Shown here: piece by piece, positions 1 to 7,784 of the stretch
Layout of the letters: each line of letters starts with the position of its first letter
Position numbering within the stretch: position 1 is the first letter of the stretch
Assembly (NCBI GenBank): GCA_008107755.1
Contig: VIRH01000050.1
Coordinates: 1 to 32,064 of the forward strand
DNA: 32,064 nt
Source: Rhodobacterales bacterium
GTDB taxonomy: Bacteria; Pseudomonadota; Alphaproteobacteria; Rhizobiales; Stappiaceae
Reading direction: 5' to 3'
Notes under the pieces: model-generated
What the model saw: the letters and a program-made list of their open reading frames with translations, nothing else
Told to the model about the DNA's origin: nothing
The model's database searches: none
Position numbers and translations under genes: made by a program

Positions 1-73
1 CTTCATTGTCCAGCACAAGGCGAACCGCCCGCTCGCGTACTTCAGGGGAAAACTTGTTCGTCGTTTTGCTCAT
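1..73 (-). CDS. IS3-family transposase OrfA, N-terminal fragment (runs off window)
   Basis: Translation of the minus strand from the ATG at 73 gives a protein beginning MSKTTNKFSPEVRERAVRLV, the typical start of IS3-family OrfA proteins, whose N-terminal helix-turn-helix binds the element's terminal repeats. About 24 residues are inside the window; the remainder and orfB are beyond base 1. There is no sign of damage in the visible part. It is part of the IS3 element annotated at 1-126. The family call rests on this short but characteristic motif. Confidence 0.7.
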   Translation of the reverse strand, partial: MSKTTNKFSPEVRERAVRLVLDNE

Positions 74-126
74 CGTGCTCCATCCTACTCAGGAGTTGGA
101 GCCTCCGGCAAACCCGGCGCGGTTCA
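1..126 (-). mobile_element. End of an IS3-family insertion sequence, cut by the window edge
   Basis: The first 126 bases hold the left end of an IS3-family element read on the minus strand. The outermost bases, read inward, are TGAACCGCGCCGGGTTTGCC, a TG-starting terminal repeat of the kind seen in IS407-like IS3 elements, followed by a short leader and the start codon of orfA at 73. The sequence just outside (from 127) belongs to a different, IS30-type transposase gene, so this copy appears to have inserted into that gene. The rest of the element lies outside the window. The exact terminus at 126 is inferred from the TG end, not from a visible target duplication. Confidence 0.65.
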
Positions 127-129
127 GAC

Positions 130-348
130 GTCTACTTCTGCGATCCTCAAGCCCCCTGGCAAAGAGGGAGTAACGAAAATACCAATCGACTTCTTCGTCA
201 ATACTTCCCGAAAGGAATTGATATATCGGGCTTTAGCCAAGCAGAGCTGAGCGCAGTCGCTCGCCAGCTCAACGAGAGGCCTCGAAAGACCTTGCAATAC
301 CAAACCCCAGCAGAGAAATTCGAAGCCTGTGTTGCGTCGACCCGTTGA
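130..348 (+). pseudogene. IS30-family transposase, C-terminal remnant
   Basis: The open frame starting at the IS3 boundary encodes about 72 residues that include DPQAPWQRGSNENTNRLLRQ, then YFPKG, LNERPRKTLQYQTPAE and a TGA stop at 346-348. This is the C-terminal end of the DDE catalytic core of IS30-type transposases, including the Glu of the DDE triad in the GSNEN motif. The N-terminal DNA-binding part and the first two catalytic Asp residues are missing, with the IS3 terminal repeat standing where they should be. It is therefore a dead remnant marking an older insertion event next to the MFS gene. Confidence 0.8.
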
Positions 349-377
349 AACCGCAGGGACAAAGCTGCCGTTGCAGC

Positions 378-1541
378 TCAGAGGTCCTTCAAGGCAATTA
401 AAGCGCCGATGGACACGGATACGGCTGCCACGGTGGTGACGCCTGCGAACCCCAAAGCGGCATATACGGGCCCCATGATCGCTGGCCCCGCGAAAACAGC
501 CGAGTAGGTGACAGCGCTGTTGAGACCCATCACTGCGCCGCGCGCGGCTTGCGCCTTCCGGTTCAGGGAAACCACAAGGGCGTTCAGGCCCAGTTGATTC
601 AACCCGCCCCAGACAATGGCAGCCAAAAACGCCAGAACCGGAGATGTCAGTGCGAAGCGCCATCCACCGTAGCTCAGCACAAGGCAGACAAAGATCGAGA
701 GCACATAGCCTCTGGAAATTCGTGGTGCCAATACGCCCAACCCGATACCGGCGGCACCGAAACCAAGTCCGTAGGCCAGAACGAACAGGCCGGCGCCTTG
801 GGCGCTGATGCCAAAGGCTTGGCGCAAGCCCTCGCCGTAGAATGCGAAGCTGCCGTAGAATGCCGTCATGTAGGCGAACATGATCACCAGCAACGTCGGC
901 ACCCCCGGGAGTTTGGCAGCCTCCAAGGGGCTAATCGGGCCCGACATCGCATCGTGTACACGGGGCAATGTCATGAAGAGACACCCCGCCGTTGCCAAGG
1001 ATGTCCCGCAGAGCAAGGCGTAGACCATCCGCCACCCCGATTGCTCTGCGACGAATGCCGCCGTCGGCACTGCGAGCACCAGAGAGATCGCCCATCCTGT
1101 CAGCACGACGCCAAGCCGGGCGGGTGCCCGACCCTTGGGCGCGGTCGCGGCGGTGGTCGCATAGGCACCGGGCAGCAGGACGCCGGTTGCCAGACCGGCA
1201 ATGGCCTGCGCGACGCAGAGCCAGACCCACCCGGAACTCAAGCCGCTCAGTGCCTGCGCCAAGGCCAGAAGGAGCGCCCCGCCAGCGAGAACCTGACCGG
1301 CGGGCCATCTGTCGATCACCGTGCCAAAGGCAAGCGCGGAGAGAGCGGTGGCCGCACCAAAAGCAGAAATCGCCCAAGCCACCTGCGCGGGATATGCATC
1401 GAGATCGGCCGCAACGTTGGACAGGATTGGACTGAGAACGAAGGAGTTCGCCCCCACCATCATCACCCCCATCAAGAGGGATGGAACGCGGAGGCCAAGG
1501 AGAATCTTATTCTGCATTTTCGACTTTTCTATGTATGACAT
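378..1541 (-). CDS. MFS transporter, AraJ/drug-efflux type
   Basis: This 387-residue protein is almost entirely hydrophobic, with about 12 predicted membrane segments, and shows major facilitator superfamily features: a cytoplasmic loop after helix 2 with GTVIDRWPAGQ (degenerate GxxxDRxGR motif) and Gly/Ala-rich helices 4-5. The general role is proton-coupled export of small molecules from the inner membrane; the substrate cannot be read from the sequence. Length is normal for the family. I list the ATG at 1541; an internal ATG at 1517 (MQNKILLG) is a possible alternative since both have weak ribosome sites. It is divergent from the AsnC-type regulator at 1595, which probably controls it. Its 3' end lies 29 bp from the IS30 remnant. 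Confidence 0.85.
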   Translation of the reverse strand: MSYIEKSKMQNKILLGLRVPSLLMGVMMVGANSFVLSPILSNVAADLDAYPAQVAWAISAFGAATALSALAFGTVIDRWPAGQVLAGGALLLALAQALSGLSSGWVWLCVAQAIAGLATGVLLPGAYATTAATAPKGRAPARLGVVLTGWAISLVLAVPTAAFVAEQSGWRMVYALLCGTSLATAGCLFMTLPRVHDAMSGPISPLEAAKLPGVPTLLVIMFAYMTAFYGSFAFYGEGLRQAFGISAQGAGLFVLAYGLGFGAAGIGLGVLAPRISRGYVLSIFVCLVLSYGGWRFALTSPVLAFLAAIVWGGLNQLGLNALVVSLNRKAQAARGAVMGLNSAVTYSAVFAGPAIMGPVYAALGFAGVTTVAAVSVSIGALIALKDL

Positions 1542-1543
1542 AC
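1533..1543. promoter_or_regulatory. 11-bp perfect palindrome, candidate regulator operator
   Basis: GTATGACATAC is a perfect 5+1+5 palindrome in the 53-bp gap and start region between the divergent MFS gene and the AsnC-type regulator. It overlaps the furthest-upstream MFS start codon, a position suited to repression. AsnC/Lrp proteins commonly control a divergent neighbour, so a binding site here is plausible. The short length allows chance occurrence. Confidence 0.3.
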
Positions 1544-1594
1544 GGCATACTCGGATTTAGCTGTCGTATAGTTCAAGATGTTGTGGAGATTGGG

Positions 1595-2113
1595 GTGACA
1601 GAAACGAACAATATTCGAAGACCGGCCTCTCATCCTTCCGGACTCGACCGGGTCGACCGAATGCTATTAAGGCTCTTGGCTGAGCGCGCGGATCGCTCGT
1701 ATGCAGAGCTTGCCGAGGCTGTTCATCTGTCTCCGCCCGCAGTGCATGAGCGCGTAAAACGTCTTAGGCGCGATGGCATCATCCACCGAACCGTCGCGCA
1801 GCTCGATGGCGAAAAGATCGGATGCCCGCTGCTTAGCTTCGTTCATGTCATGACCGAGGGTTGGGGCATGACGGCTCCGATCGAAGCACTGCGCGATCTG
1901 GCGGATGTAGAGGAGATTCATACAGTTGCCGGGAACACCAGTCTGATCCTGAAGCTTCGGTGCAGTGGTCCCGCGGGCCTGGAACAGCTCCTCTTGCGAA
2001 TACAGGACATCGAGGGAGTGCGTTCGACACACAGCTATGTCGTCCTCGGCACATACGTCGAACGAGGTCCCATGCCAGAGCTACCCGCGCCCGCCACGCA
2101 ATCGAAAGAGTAA
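1595..2113 (+). CDS. AsnC/Lrp-family transcriptional regulator
   Basis: A 172-residue protein with an N-terminal winged helix-turn-helix (LDRVDRMLLRLLAERADRSY through LSPPAVHERVKRLRRDGII, about residues 17-65) followed by a RAM-like ligand/oligomerisation domain (residues 75-155, with VEEIHTVAGNTSLILKL and YVVLGTYVERG). This is the standard Lrp/AsnC architecture and length. I chose the GTG at 1595 because GGAG lies 6 nt upstream at 1585-1588 and the helix-turn-helix begins shortly after; the open frame extends further upstream but that extension overlaps the divergent gene and looks non-coding. The protein binds DNA as a multimer and often senses amino acids. Its divergent partner, the MFS exporter, suggests local control of amino-acid or metabolite export. 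Confidence 0.85.
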   Translation: MTETNNIRRPASHPSGLDRVDRMLLRLLAERADRSYAELAEAVHLSPPAVHERVKRLRRDGIIHRTVAQLDGEKIGCPLLSFVHVMTEGWGMTAPIEALRDLADVEEIHTVAGNTSLILKLRCSGPAGLEQLLLRIQDIEGVRSTHSYVVLGTYVERGPMPELPAPATQSKE

Positions 2114-2365
2114 AAAGGGCTCTAAGCGGACTTGCGGCGGTGCAGCATCCCGATCCTGACCTTGGCTGATGCCTGGTCGACACAACCGGCCCGGAGCGGC
2201 CATTCGACAATGGTTCAATGCTGCCTTGCAGCATTCACCAAAACCGACATTCAACGGTGTTACCAATTGTTACAATGTGGCGTGCCAAAGCTGGCCTTGA
2301 TGGTTGATACGGGCAGCGTGAAGATACTCGCGTCATCGGAAAGTTCTATTAGGTCATTATGAAAG

Positions 2366-3331
2366 TCAAAAAACGATGGGATAGAGCCATATTCTACCAA
2401 TGCCCTTTGACGTCTCTTTGCTGTAGTTGCGTGGGAATGGAAAGATTACGCTGGAGGGTGTATCCGTCAGCTCGCGCAGGTAGAACAACCCAAACCCAAG
2501 GGCCTGAGACTTTGTAGCTAACGGACACAAGTAGAAATTTGATATACCGCCATTTCTCAGCTCTCTGTGGTACAATCGTGAAGCACTTGCAGCGATTAAA
2601 AAAGGGTCGTTGGCGCTGCAGAACTGTTCGGTTCTTCCGGGTGGATTCAGCTCTTCTGTATCAACTTTATCAACTCGGATAAGGCTTTCTTGATACATGT
2701 CGGCAGTCAATGACGGGAGGCTCAAGAGCTGAAGTAACCGAGCACTTTCTTTATACCGAATTGCCTGTCCCATTAGATGATGATCATATCCGACACCAAG
2801 AAGTAAGACATCCCGGCTAGTGTCCGGAACGTGAACACCTTCGAAGCCCGAAACTTGTCGAACGTCCTGAATATCCTCGAGAGAGAAGCTAGTGTCTGCT
2901 CCTCTAGAGTACCGCTCCGGCTCCGAATAGATAACTGACAATGATTTCGCTCTAGACGCTTCAAAGTACTTTAGAAGCATAAAAATGTGATGCCGCATGA
3001 AGCCTGTGATATCGATACAAACAGAAAGGTCATTTGGTTCAGCTAGTCCTGACGCCTGTACACCTTTGAGAACAAGATCCGCTTCGTTTTCAGGCAATCC
3101 ATCTATCCGCGAAAGATCATCCGAAATCTCGTTCAAGTCTTGGTCGGAATAGTTATATTCTGGGAGTATCCACCAATGCTTTTTATTTGCATGGATTTTC
3201 TCGAAAACATGCCTGACGCGTTCACTATGATTGAATGCGGAGACGAATACATCGAACTCGCCAAGAGCATCAAAGTTATCGACTTTTTGCTTTGAATCAA
3301 TCAGGTAGGAAACTTCAGTTCGAGAGATCAC
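2366..3331 (-). CDS. Unrecognised 321-aa protein, last gene of the methyltransferase/PRTase/ATPase operon
   Basis: I do not recognise this protein. It starts with GTG at 3331, overlapping the ATPase stop by 4 nt (GTGA), so translation is probably coupled. It is soluble, with no signal peptide or membrane segment. Visible features are an N-terminal beta-alpha start (FDVFVSAFNHSERVRHVFEK), an aromatic-rich stretch WWILPEYNYSDQDLN near residue 73, an internal strand-turn CIDITGFMRHHIF near residue 124, and LLLGVGYDHHLMGQA near residue 195. The alternation of hydrophobic strands and helices suggests a Rossmann-like or TIR-like alpha/beta fold, but no catalytic signature is certain. As the most variable-looking member of a conflict-type operon it could be the effector or the target sensor. 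Base composition is AT-rich like its operon (24 G/C in the 60 bases from 3181). Confidence 0.8.
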   Translation of the reverse strand: MISRTEVSYLIDSKQKVDNFDALGEFDVFVSAFNHSERVRHVFEKIHANKKHWWILPEYNYSDQDLNEISDDLSRIDGLPENEADLVLKGVQASGLAEPNDLSVCIDITGFMRHHIFMLLKYFEASRAKSLSVIYSEPERYSRGADTSFSLEDIQDVRQVSGFEGVHVPDTSRDVLLLGVGYDHHLMGQAIRYKESARLLQLLSLPSLTADMYQESLIRVDKVDTEELNPPGRTEQFCSANDPFLIAASASRLYHRELRNGGISNFYLCPLATKSQALGFGLFYLRELTDTPSSVIFPFPRNYSKETSKGIGRIWLYPIVF

Positions 3332-5346
3332 AATAGTACGTCCTGATCTGGGTCAACGCGGAAAATGCCAACTTCTAGCATCGGGTCAGTTCGCTTCTTG
3401 AACAGCGCGCCTAAATTGTCTCGGTGATCTTCGTCGAACAGAGCGTTGGCAAAATCATCATCGAGTTCGATCGTTCCTCGGATGGTGTATGAAACATCCC
3501 ATTTTGGTGCCAACATGGGTACGAGTTGGTATTTGTATCTCCGCTCTTCTGTATTTTTGTCGCTGCCCGCGTGAGGAACGTGTATTAAATGGGACCAGTT
3601 TTCAGCGGTACGAAGAGTTTTCCTAGCTTCTTCTGTCAGCTCACTTTCTCGAACGCTAAAGCATGAAAGTCCCGGTTCCGACGGTGTCGCGCTATATCGT
3701 ACTGTACGAAACAACCTCGCTACTGCCTCTATACTCAGCCGAACCGATGCCGCGTTTGTTTCCGGCTGTGCGTCTTCCCAAAACCACTGTGACGCATCCT
3801 TAATACCGTCTGTTTGGGCATGCTTGCTAATAACGCCACCTTCGAACGGTTGCTCACCGGCGAAAAGAGACCTCCGGTAAATGTGCTTTAAAAGCATCAG
3901 AAGGTTTCTCGGTATTCCTTGGGAAAGAGCGACGATAGTGTCAAAGCCGCAGTAGGCAACAGGTTGTCTTGCTTCCCTATACAGCTGCGCCAGGAGGTCG
4001 GATTTGTAATACGATAGAACGTTTACGTGTCGTCTACCTTTCGCCTTGTCTCCTTCGGAATAAGCTCTGGCGCTTTCGGCTATTTCCCCGGCTGTCAACA
4101 TTGCAGCACCCGCTTCTCGAGGAGCTTTGCGATAAAACAAGAGTAGATTTGTCTTCTCTATGAGCGGTCGTTCTTTGCATTGTAGCTGCTCGATGATTTC
4201 ATCTACCGATTTCTCATCAATTTTCGTTCTGGTCAGTAGAGTTGAGCGAAATTTCTTGAAATATGGCCGTTCACGGTTGCCCTGGTCGGTCGTTTTGAGG
4301 ATTCCCAAGCATTCCTTTGAATAGTCGTTGGCTGGGTCGATGCTTTCAAACTCTTGTGAAAGCTTGCTCTTCCTCTCCGCAGAGCATGCGATTCCAGCCT
4401 GATTTAACCGTTTCGCGATCAGTTTGGCGGAGAAGTTGCGGTACTCTACGTCTCCCAGCCCCCTTAAGAAATCATCGAGGCTAGTTTCTTCGTATTCCGA
4501 CCCTCGCTTGATCGGTTCGCCTTCGTTCATGGTATCGTTCGTGTGAATACCGTACAGACGGGCACCAACTCTAAAGGTTACGCGACCCTCTCGATAGCGG
4601 ATCAGGGAATTGAAGAATGTTTGCTGGAGTTCGCTGAAATTCTCAGCTTCATCGATCATGTAGCAGACCGTTGCGCCGCCGATTTCAGAGCACGCGGCAT
4701 GGAATGCCTTTGCAGTACCAAAAATGAGTCGACCTGGGGAGAAGCGAATTTCAAGATCGTTAAAGATGTCCTTTTGCAATGCCGCATTGTTCGACCGATA
4801 GTCGACGTCTTTTCGAAGACGGGTTAAAAATGCGAGTAGACCTTCCAAACTATCAAACTCGTCAGCGACATCGACGTCGAAACAGTCTCTGACATCTGAC
4901 AGGAACTGATCTAAGTTCAGGAATGCACTGCCTTCAGAGTCCGTGGGGAGCTGTTGCAATACAGTCAAGAAGTGGTGGACCAGCCACATCTCAAAGTAGT
5001 AGCCGAAGACACTTTGCCATTGCTCGCGCCGCATACCTTTTCCAAAAAACTTTTGAGCGTTTAAGGCACCCGAGTCGATGTATAGGCCTATGTAGCCGTC
5101 GTTTCTAATCGCCTTAACTAAATTGCCACCAAACTTTCGTTTTCTGACTGAGTGAGAACAGTAACGCAACAAATGGGTCTTGCCACTTCCCTTGCTTCCC
5201 AACAGTCTCAAAGGAGTGGTAGAAGTAGGCTCAAGAAGCCGAGCTACAACTTCTTCATTGTCCCCGGCGGCATCAACATAGAGCTCGAGGATTTCGTCAG
5301 CGGTAAAATGTGATGCCTTCGGAGTATCGAACGGGTTCTGTGTCAT
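3328..5346 (-). CDS. ORC/CDC6-like AAA+ P-loop ATPase of a conflict-type operon
   Basis: A 672-residue ATPase with Walker A GSKGSGKT at residues 50-57 and Walker B ending MIDEAE (Asp232, Glu233). The N-terminus NPFDTPKASHFTADEILELY is, as I remember the group, typical of ORC-CDC6-like ATPases that sit beside PRTase-like proteins in bacterial conflict operons. RVGARLYG after Walker B may be the sensor region, and the C-terminal third is an unassigned helical/beta part. It probably uses ATP to assemble on DNA or to switch on a partner. I chose the ATG at 5346, 4 nt after the upstream stop, because the NPF motif follows at once; the ATG at 5361 (11-nt overlap) is equally possible. Longer in-frame extensions overlap the upstream gene. 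The next gene starts in its stop codon. Confidence 0.85.
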   Translation of the reverse strand: MTQNPFDTPKASHFTADEILELYVDAAGDNEEVVARLLEPTSTTPLRLLGSKGSGKTHLLRYCSHSVRKRKFGGNLVKAIRNDGYIGLYIDSGALNAQKFFGKGMRREQWQSVFGYYFEMWLVHHFLTVLQQLPTDSEGSAFLNLDQFLSDVRDCFDVDVADEFDSLEGLLAFLTRLRKDVDYRSNNAALQKDIFNDLEIRFSPGRLIFGTAKAFHAACSEIGGATVCYMIDEAENFSELQQTFFNSLIRYREGRVTFRVGARLYGIHTNDTMNEGEPIKRGSEYEETSLDDFLRGLGDVEYRNFSAKLIAKRLNQAGIACSAERKSKLSQEFESIDPANDYSKECLGILKTTDQGNRERPYFKKFRSTLLTRTKIDEKSVDEIIEQLQCKERPLIEKTNLLLFYRKAPREAGAAMLTAGEIAESARAYSEGDKAKGRRHVNVLSYYKSDLLAQLYREARQPVAYCGFDTIVALSQGIPRNLLMLLKHIYRRSLFAGEQPFEGGVISKHAQTDGIKDASQWFWEDAQPETNAASVRLSIEAVARLFRTVRYSATPSEPGLSCFSVRESELTEEARKTLRTAENWSHLIHVPHAGSDKNTEERRYKYQLVPMLAPKWDVSYTIRGTIELDDDFANALFDEDHRDNLGALFKKRTDPMLEVGIFRVDPDQDVLL

Positions 5347-5350
5347 ATAG

Positions 5351-6382
5351 CTAGTATCCATACTTCCAATGTCGCTGGAACGCAGGCTCCCATGGGATCT
5401 GTGCAGTATGATCACGGTGACCCCAGAAAATCGGCAGAGTGTTGTCGGGAGTGTTATGGCCAAACCCTAAAACGAGTTGATTGTTGTCAAACCCTCCCGG
5501 GAGGCCCGGCCAAAGCAGTTCTCCGTAGAAGAGACACACGCGACGCACAATGTCCGGGTCGATATCATCTGGATGGTTCTTCAGAAAACGCGAGTTCGTC
5601 GAAAGAGATGCAAATGTCTCGTCTAGCTCGTAGATCGCACCGCAATTTTCGCCAAATACTGTCTTGTCCCGGATTTCCTTGATACCTGCTTCAGTTCCAA
5701 AAATGGCGTAGTAGTGAAAGCTCACTTTGGACGCATCGACCATCGAAGCGATCTCTTCCAAGACGCTTTTGGAAAATTTGCAGGCTGTCTCTCCGGATCC
5801 ACAAACATCGTCGATGAAGAAGTAATCTGTCACATCTGGGTGGCGGATTGTTCGACTGAAAGAGCCATCTTGAGTGCGTGTCGCTTCGATGATCTCAGAG
5901 GCGCCCATGAAACGCTCCTTCGACAATGAATTCTCCTGACGAAAGAAGTACAAAAGGTGTGGCCCACTTTCGGAGGGGTTCCCGATACCCAGTATTTTTG
6001 TGTTGTCCAACATGACACTGAGCTGAGCTTCAATCGTGTTGAGATCACGTGTATTTTGTTGAGAGCTTCGGGCCCGTTGAACAAACGGCACTACGATCTT
6101 TTCTCGGTAGAGTGCTCTAAGTAGCACCCGTACTTCTCGACCGCCAAAATACATGAACTGCGATAGAATAAATAGGGCGTGAAGCTGCTCGACCCCTTTG
6201 CTTTGACCTGATCGACCATCGAAGTTTTCAAGCCATCTCTCTACGCTGTTCCACTGAAGTTTGTTTTCCCAAGACCTTGTGTTCAAGACTGTGATCCTCG
6301 AACGCAAGAAGTTGAAAGTATCTGAGGAGAGTGCAGCAGGATGATCGTCTTCTATTCCAAGAATTTCGTCTAAACTATTCAT
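5351..6382 (-). CDS. Phosphoribosyltransferase-like (PRTase-CE type) protein
   Basis: A 343-residue protein whose clearest signature is YFFIDDVCGSGETACKF, with the acidic pair at residues 191-192. This matches the PRPP-binding loop of type I phosphoribosyltransferases (hydrophobic residues, DD, then a Gly/Thr-rich turn). It is preceded by a helical N-terminal half (about residues 1-120) with no match to housekeeping PRTases, so it is more like the PRTase domains described for conflict elements than a purine/pyrimidine salvage enzyme. A nucleotide- or base-processing role in immunity is inferred. I chose the ATG at 6382, 4 nt after the methyltransferase stop, over the ATG at 6418 that would overlap it by 32 nt. 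Which purine or pyrimidine it would act on cannot be seen. Confidence 0.75.
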   Translation of the reverse strand: MNSLDEILGIEDDHPAALSSDTFNFLRSRITVLNTRSWENKLQWNSVERWLENFDGRSGQSKGVEQLHALFILSQFMYFGGREVRVLLRALYREKIVVPFVQRARSSQQNTRDLNTIEAQLSVMLDNTKILGIGNPSESGPHLLYFFRQENSLSKERFMGASEIIEATRTQDGSFSRTIRHPDVTDYFFIDDVCGSGETACKFSKSVLEEIASMVDASKVSFHYYAIFGTEAGIKEIRDKTVFGENCGAIYELDETFASLSTNSRFLKNHPDDIDPDIVRRVCLFYGELLWPGLPGGFDNNQLVLGFGHNTPDNTLPIFWGHRDHTAQIPWEPAFQRHWKYGY

Positions 6383-6386
6383 TTTG

Positions 6387-7784
6387 CTATATCTTCTTAA
6401 AAACCATGATTGTTTCATGGCTTATGTTCGAGGAAGTGGAAGCTCTCTTGGTCTGTAAGCCACGAGAAACAATCTTATCTCGTAATTGCAATACTTGGAC
6501 ACCTCCGGCTTGTCTGAACATCTCAGCTGTATAGCTCGTTGTTGGAAAACACCGTCCGCAAATTGTGTTATCTGCCATCACAACCACAGCGCAACCACCT
6601 ACCTTAAGTGCGCGCATTGCCTGCACTGCCGCACACCTCATCTCGTTCAGGAAGACCGATGCAATTGCAGCTCGGGTTGGATTCTCGGACGCTATCGAAC
6701 GAATTAGATCGTCTGCGGCACGGATTGTGGTTGGCTCGAGGTTATGGATCGCTGCCTTTGGGAGGTGTTCTCTCCCGAGAGTTTGTTTTTCTATTGTTGT
6801 AAGCTCACTAGCACTTACTTGATCTAGCCAACCCATAGACAGGCTTGTAGCCCGCACATATTTCTGTGCTCCGGCGTAGGGAGGCGAGGTAATAATTAGG
6901 TCCATCTCGCCGAAACGACGGTTATCGGTAGGCCAGTTGGTACCTAGATTAAGAACATTGTCTGAAACTAGGATTGCTTTCCCTATGGACCGCGCTTTCA
7001 AGAGAGCGCCTACTTTTTGCTTTGCCTTCGATACTGCTGTTTCAAAGCTGTCCCATACCTGTTCTGAATTCGCGACGATATCGACGGGCTCCCCATCTTT
7101 CTTCAGGCGAACCGGAACTGAGAATCTGGGGTTGGCGCGGCTCAATTTCCTCGCAACAGACGAAAAACAAACCTTTAGAAGGTCTCGGGCGTCTTCATTT
7201 GGCACTTTGGATACTGCCGCTTTTAACCTCGACAGATTTTTCGAAGTTGTATGATTGTACCAGTAGGCAAGGTTGACCACGTCAGGCGAGGGCGTCTTTA
7301 TACGGTGGTCTTTTGTGTAAGCGTCGTGCACCTGTTTCAAAGCGCGTTCCACTTCAGATTTTGACAAGGCCGTTGTCTTGCTCTTGGTCAGAAGTCGCGC
7401 AAACGGATTTACATCGCAATAGTAGGCATCCCGCCCAGAAAGAATCGACTCAAGTGCAACAGTCCCAGACCCTGAAAATGGATCTAGCACAGCGCCACCA
7501 GGGGGACAGAGGATCTCGTTTGCCAGAAAGAAATGAGCGATTTGGGGAAGAAGCTTGGCTGGATAACTATGCAAGTAATGACTGGCCCGACTTCCGCCAT
7601 GGACCCAAGGCACAAGCTCTCGAAAAGATACCTCTATCGTAACCCCGCCTGACATCACGTATTCAGAAAGGAATTTGGATAGCTGCTCTCCTGTATCTTT
7701 AGGAAAGTAGCACGTAGGCTGAAAGCACTGCAGAACTGGGCGCGGTTTCGTGACGCGTAAGTCTTCTGTGATTGCCTTATTCAT
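6387..7784 (-). CDS. DNA amino-methyltransferase (N4-cytosine or N6-adenine)
   Basis: A 465-residue SAM-dependent DNA methyltransferase. The SAM-binding motif I is DPFSGSGT at residues 101-108, followed by an acidic loop ending YYCDVNPFA. The catalytic motif IV is TSPPY at residues 299-303; SPPY is commoner in N4-cytosine enzymes than in N6-adenine ones, but the base cannot be fixed by this alone. About 190 residues lie between the two motifs and may hold part of the target-recognition region. VVVMADNTICGR near residue 425 is a late core strand. The ATG at 7784 overlaps the preceding small gene's TGA (ATGA). No restriction nuclease is recognised beside it, so it may mark self DNA for the ATPase/PRTase genes downstream or alter invader DNA. 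Confidence 0.85.
   Translation of the reverse strand: MNKAITEDLRVTKPRPVLQCFQPTCYFPKDTGEQLSKFLSEYVMSGGVTIEVSFRELVPWVHGGSRASHYLHSYPAKLLPQIAHFFLANEILCPPGGAVLDPFSGSGTVALESILSGRDAYYCDVNPFARLLTKSKTTALSKSEVERALKQVHDAYTKDHRIKTPSPDVVNLAYWYNHTTSKNLSRLKAAVSKVPNEDARDLLKVCFSSVARKLSRANPRFSVPVRLKKDGEPVDIVANSEQVWDSFETAVSKAKQKVGALLKARSIGKAILVSDNVLNLGTNWPTDNRRFGEMDLIITSPPYAGAQKYVRATSLSMGWLDQVSASELTTIEKQTLGREHLPKAAIHNLEPTTIRAADDLIRSIASENPTRAAIASVFLNEMRCAAVQAMRALKVGGCAVVVMADNTICGRCFPTTSYTAEMFRQAGGVQVLQLRDKIVSRGLQTKRASTSSNISHETIMVFKKI

Noticed and set aside
549..1538. Plus-strand open frame antisense to the MFS gene
   Set aside because: Gln/Arg/Cys-rich translation typical of an antisense shadow; the minus strand has a full membrane transporter.
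6387..7784. Classical type II restriction-modification system
   Set aside because: The methyltransferase is convincing, but none of the adjacent genes shows a PD-(D/E)XK, HNH or GIY-YIG nuclease motif that I can see.
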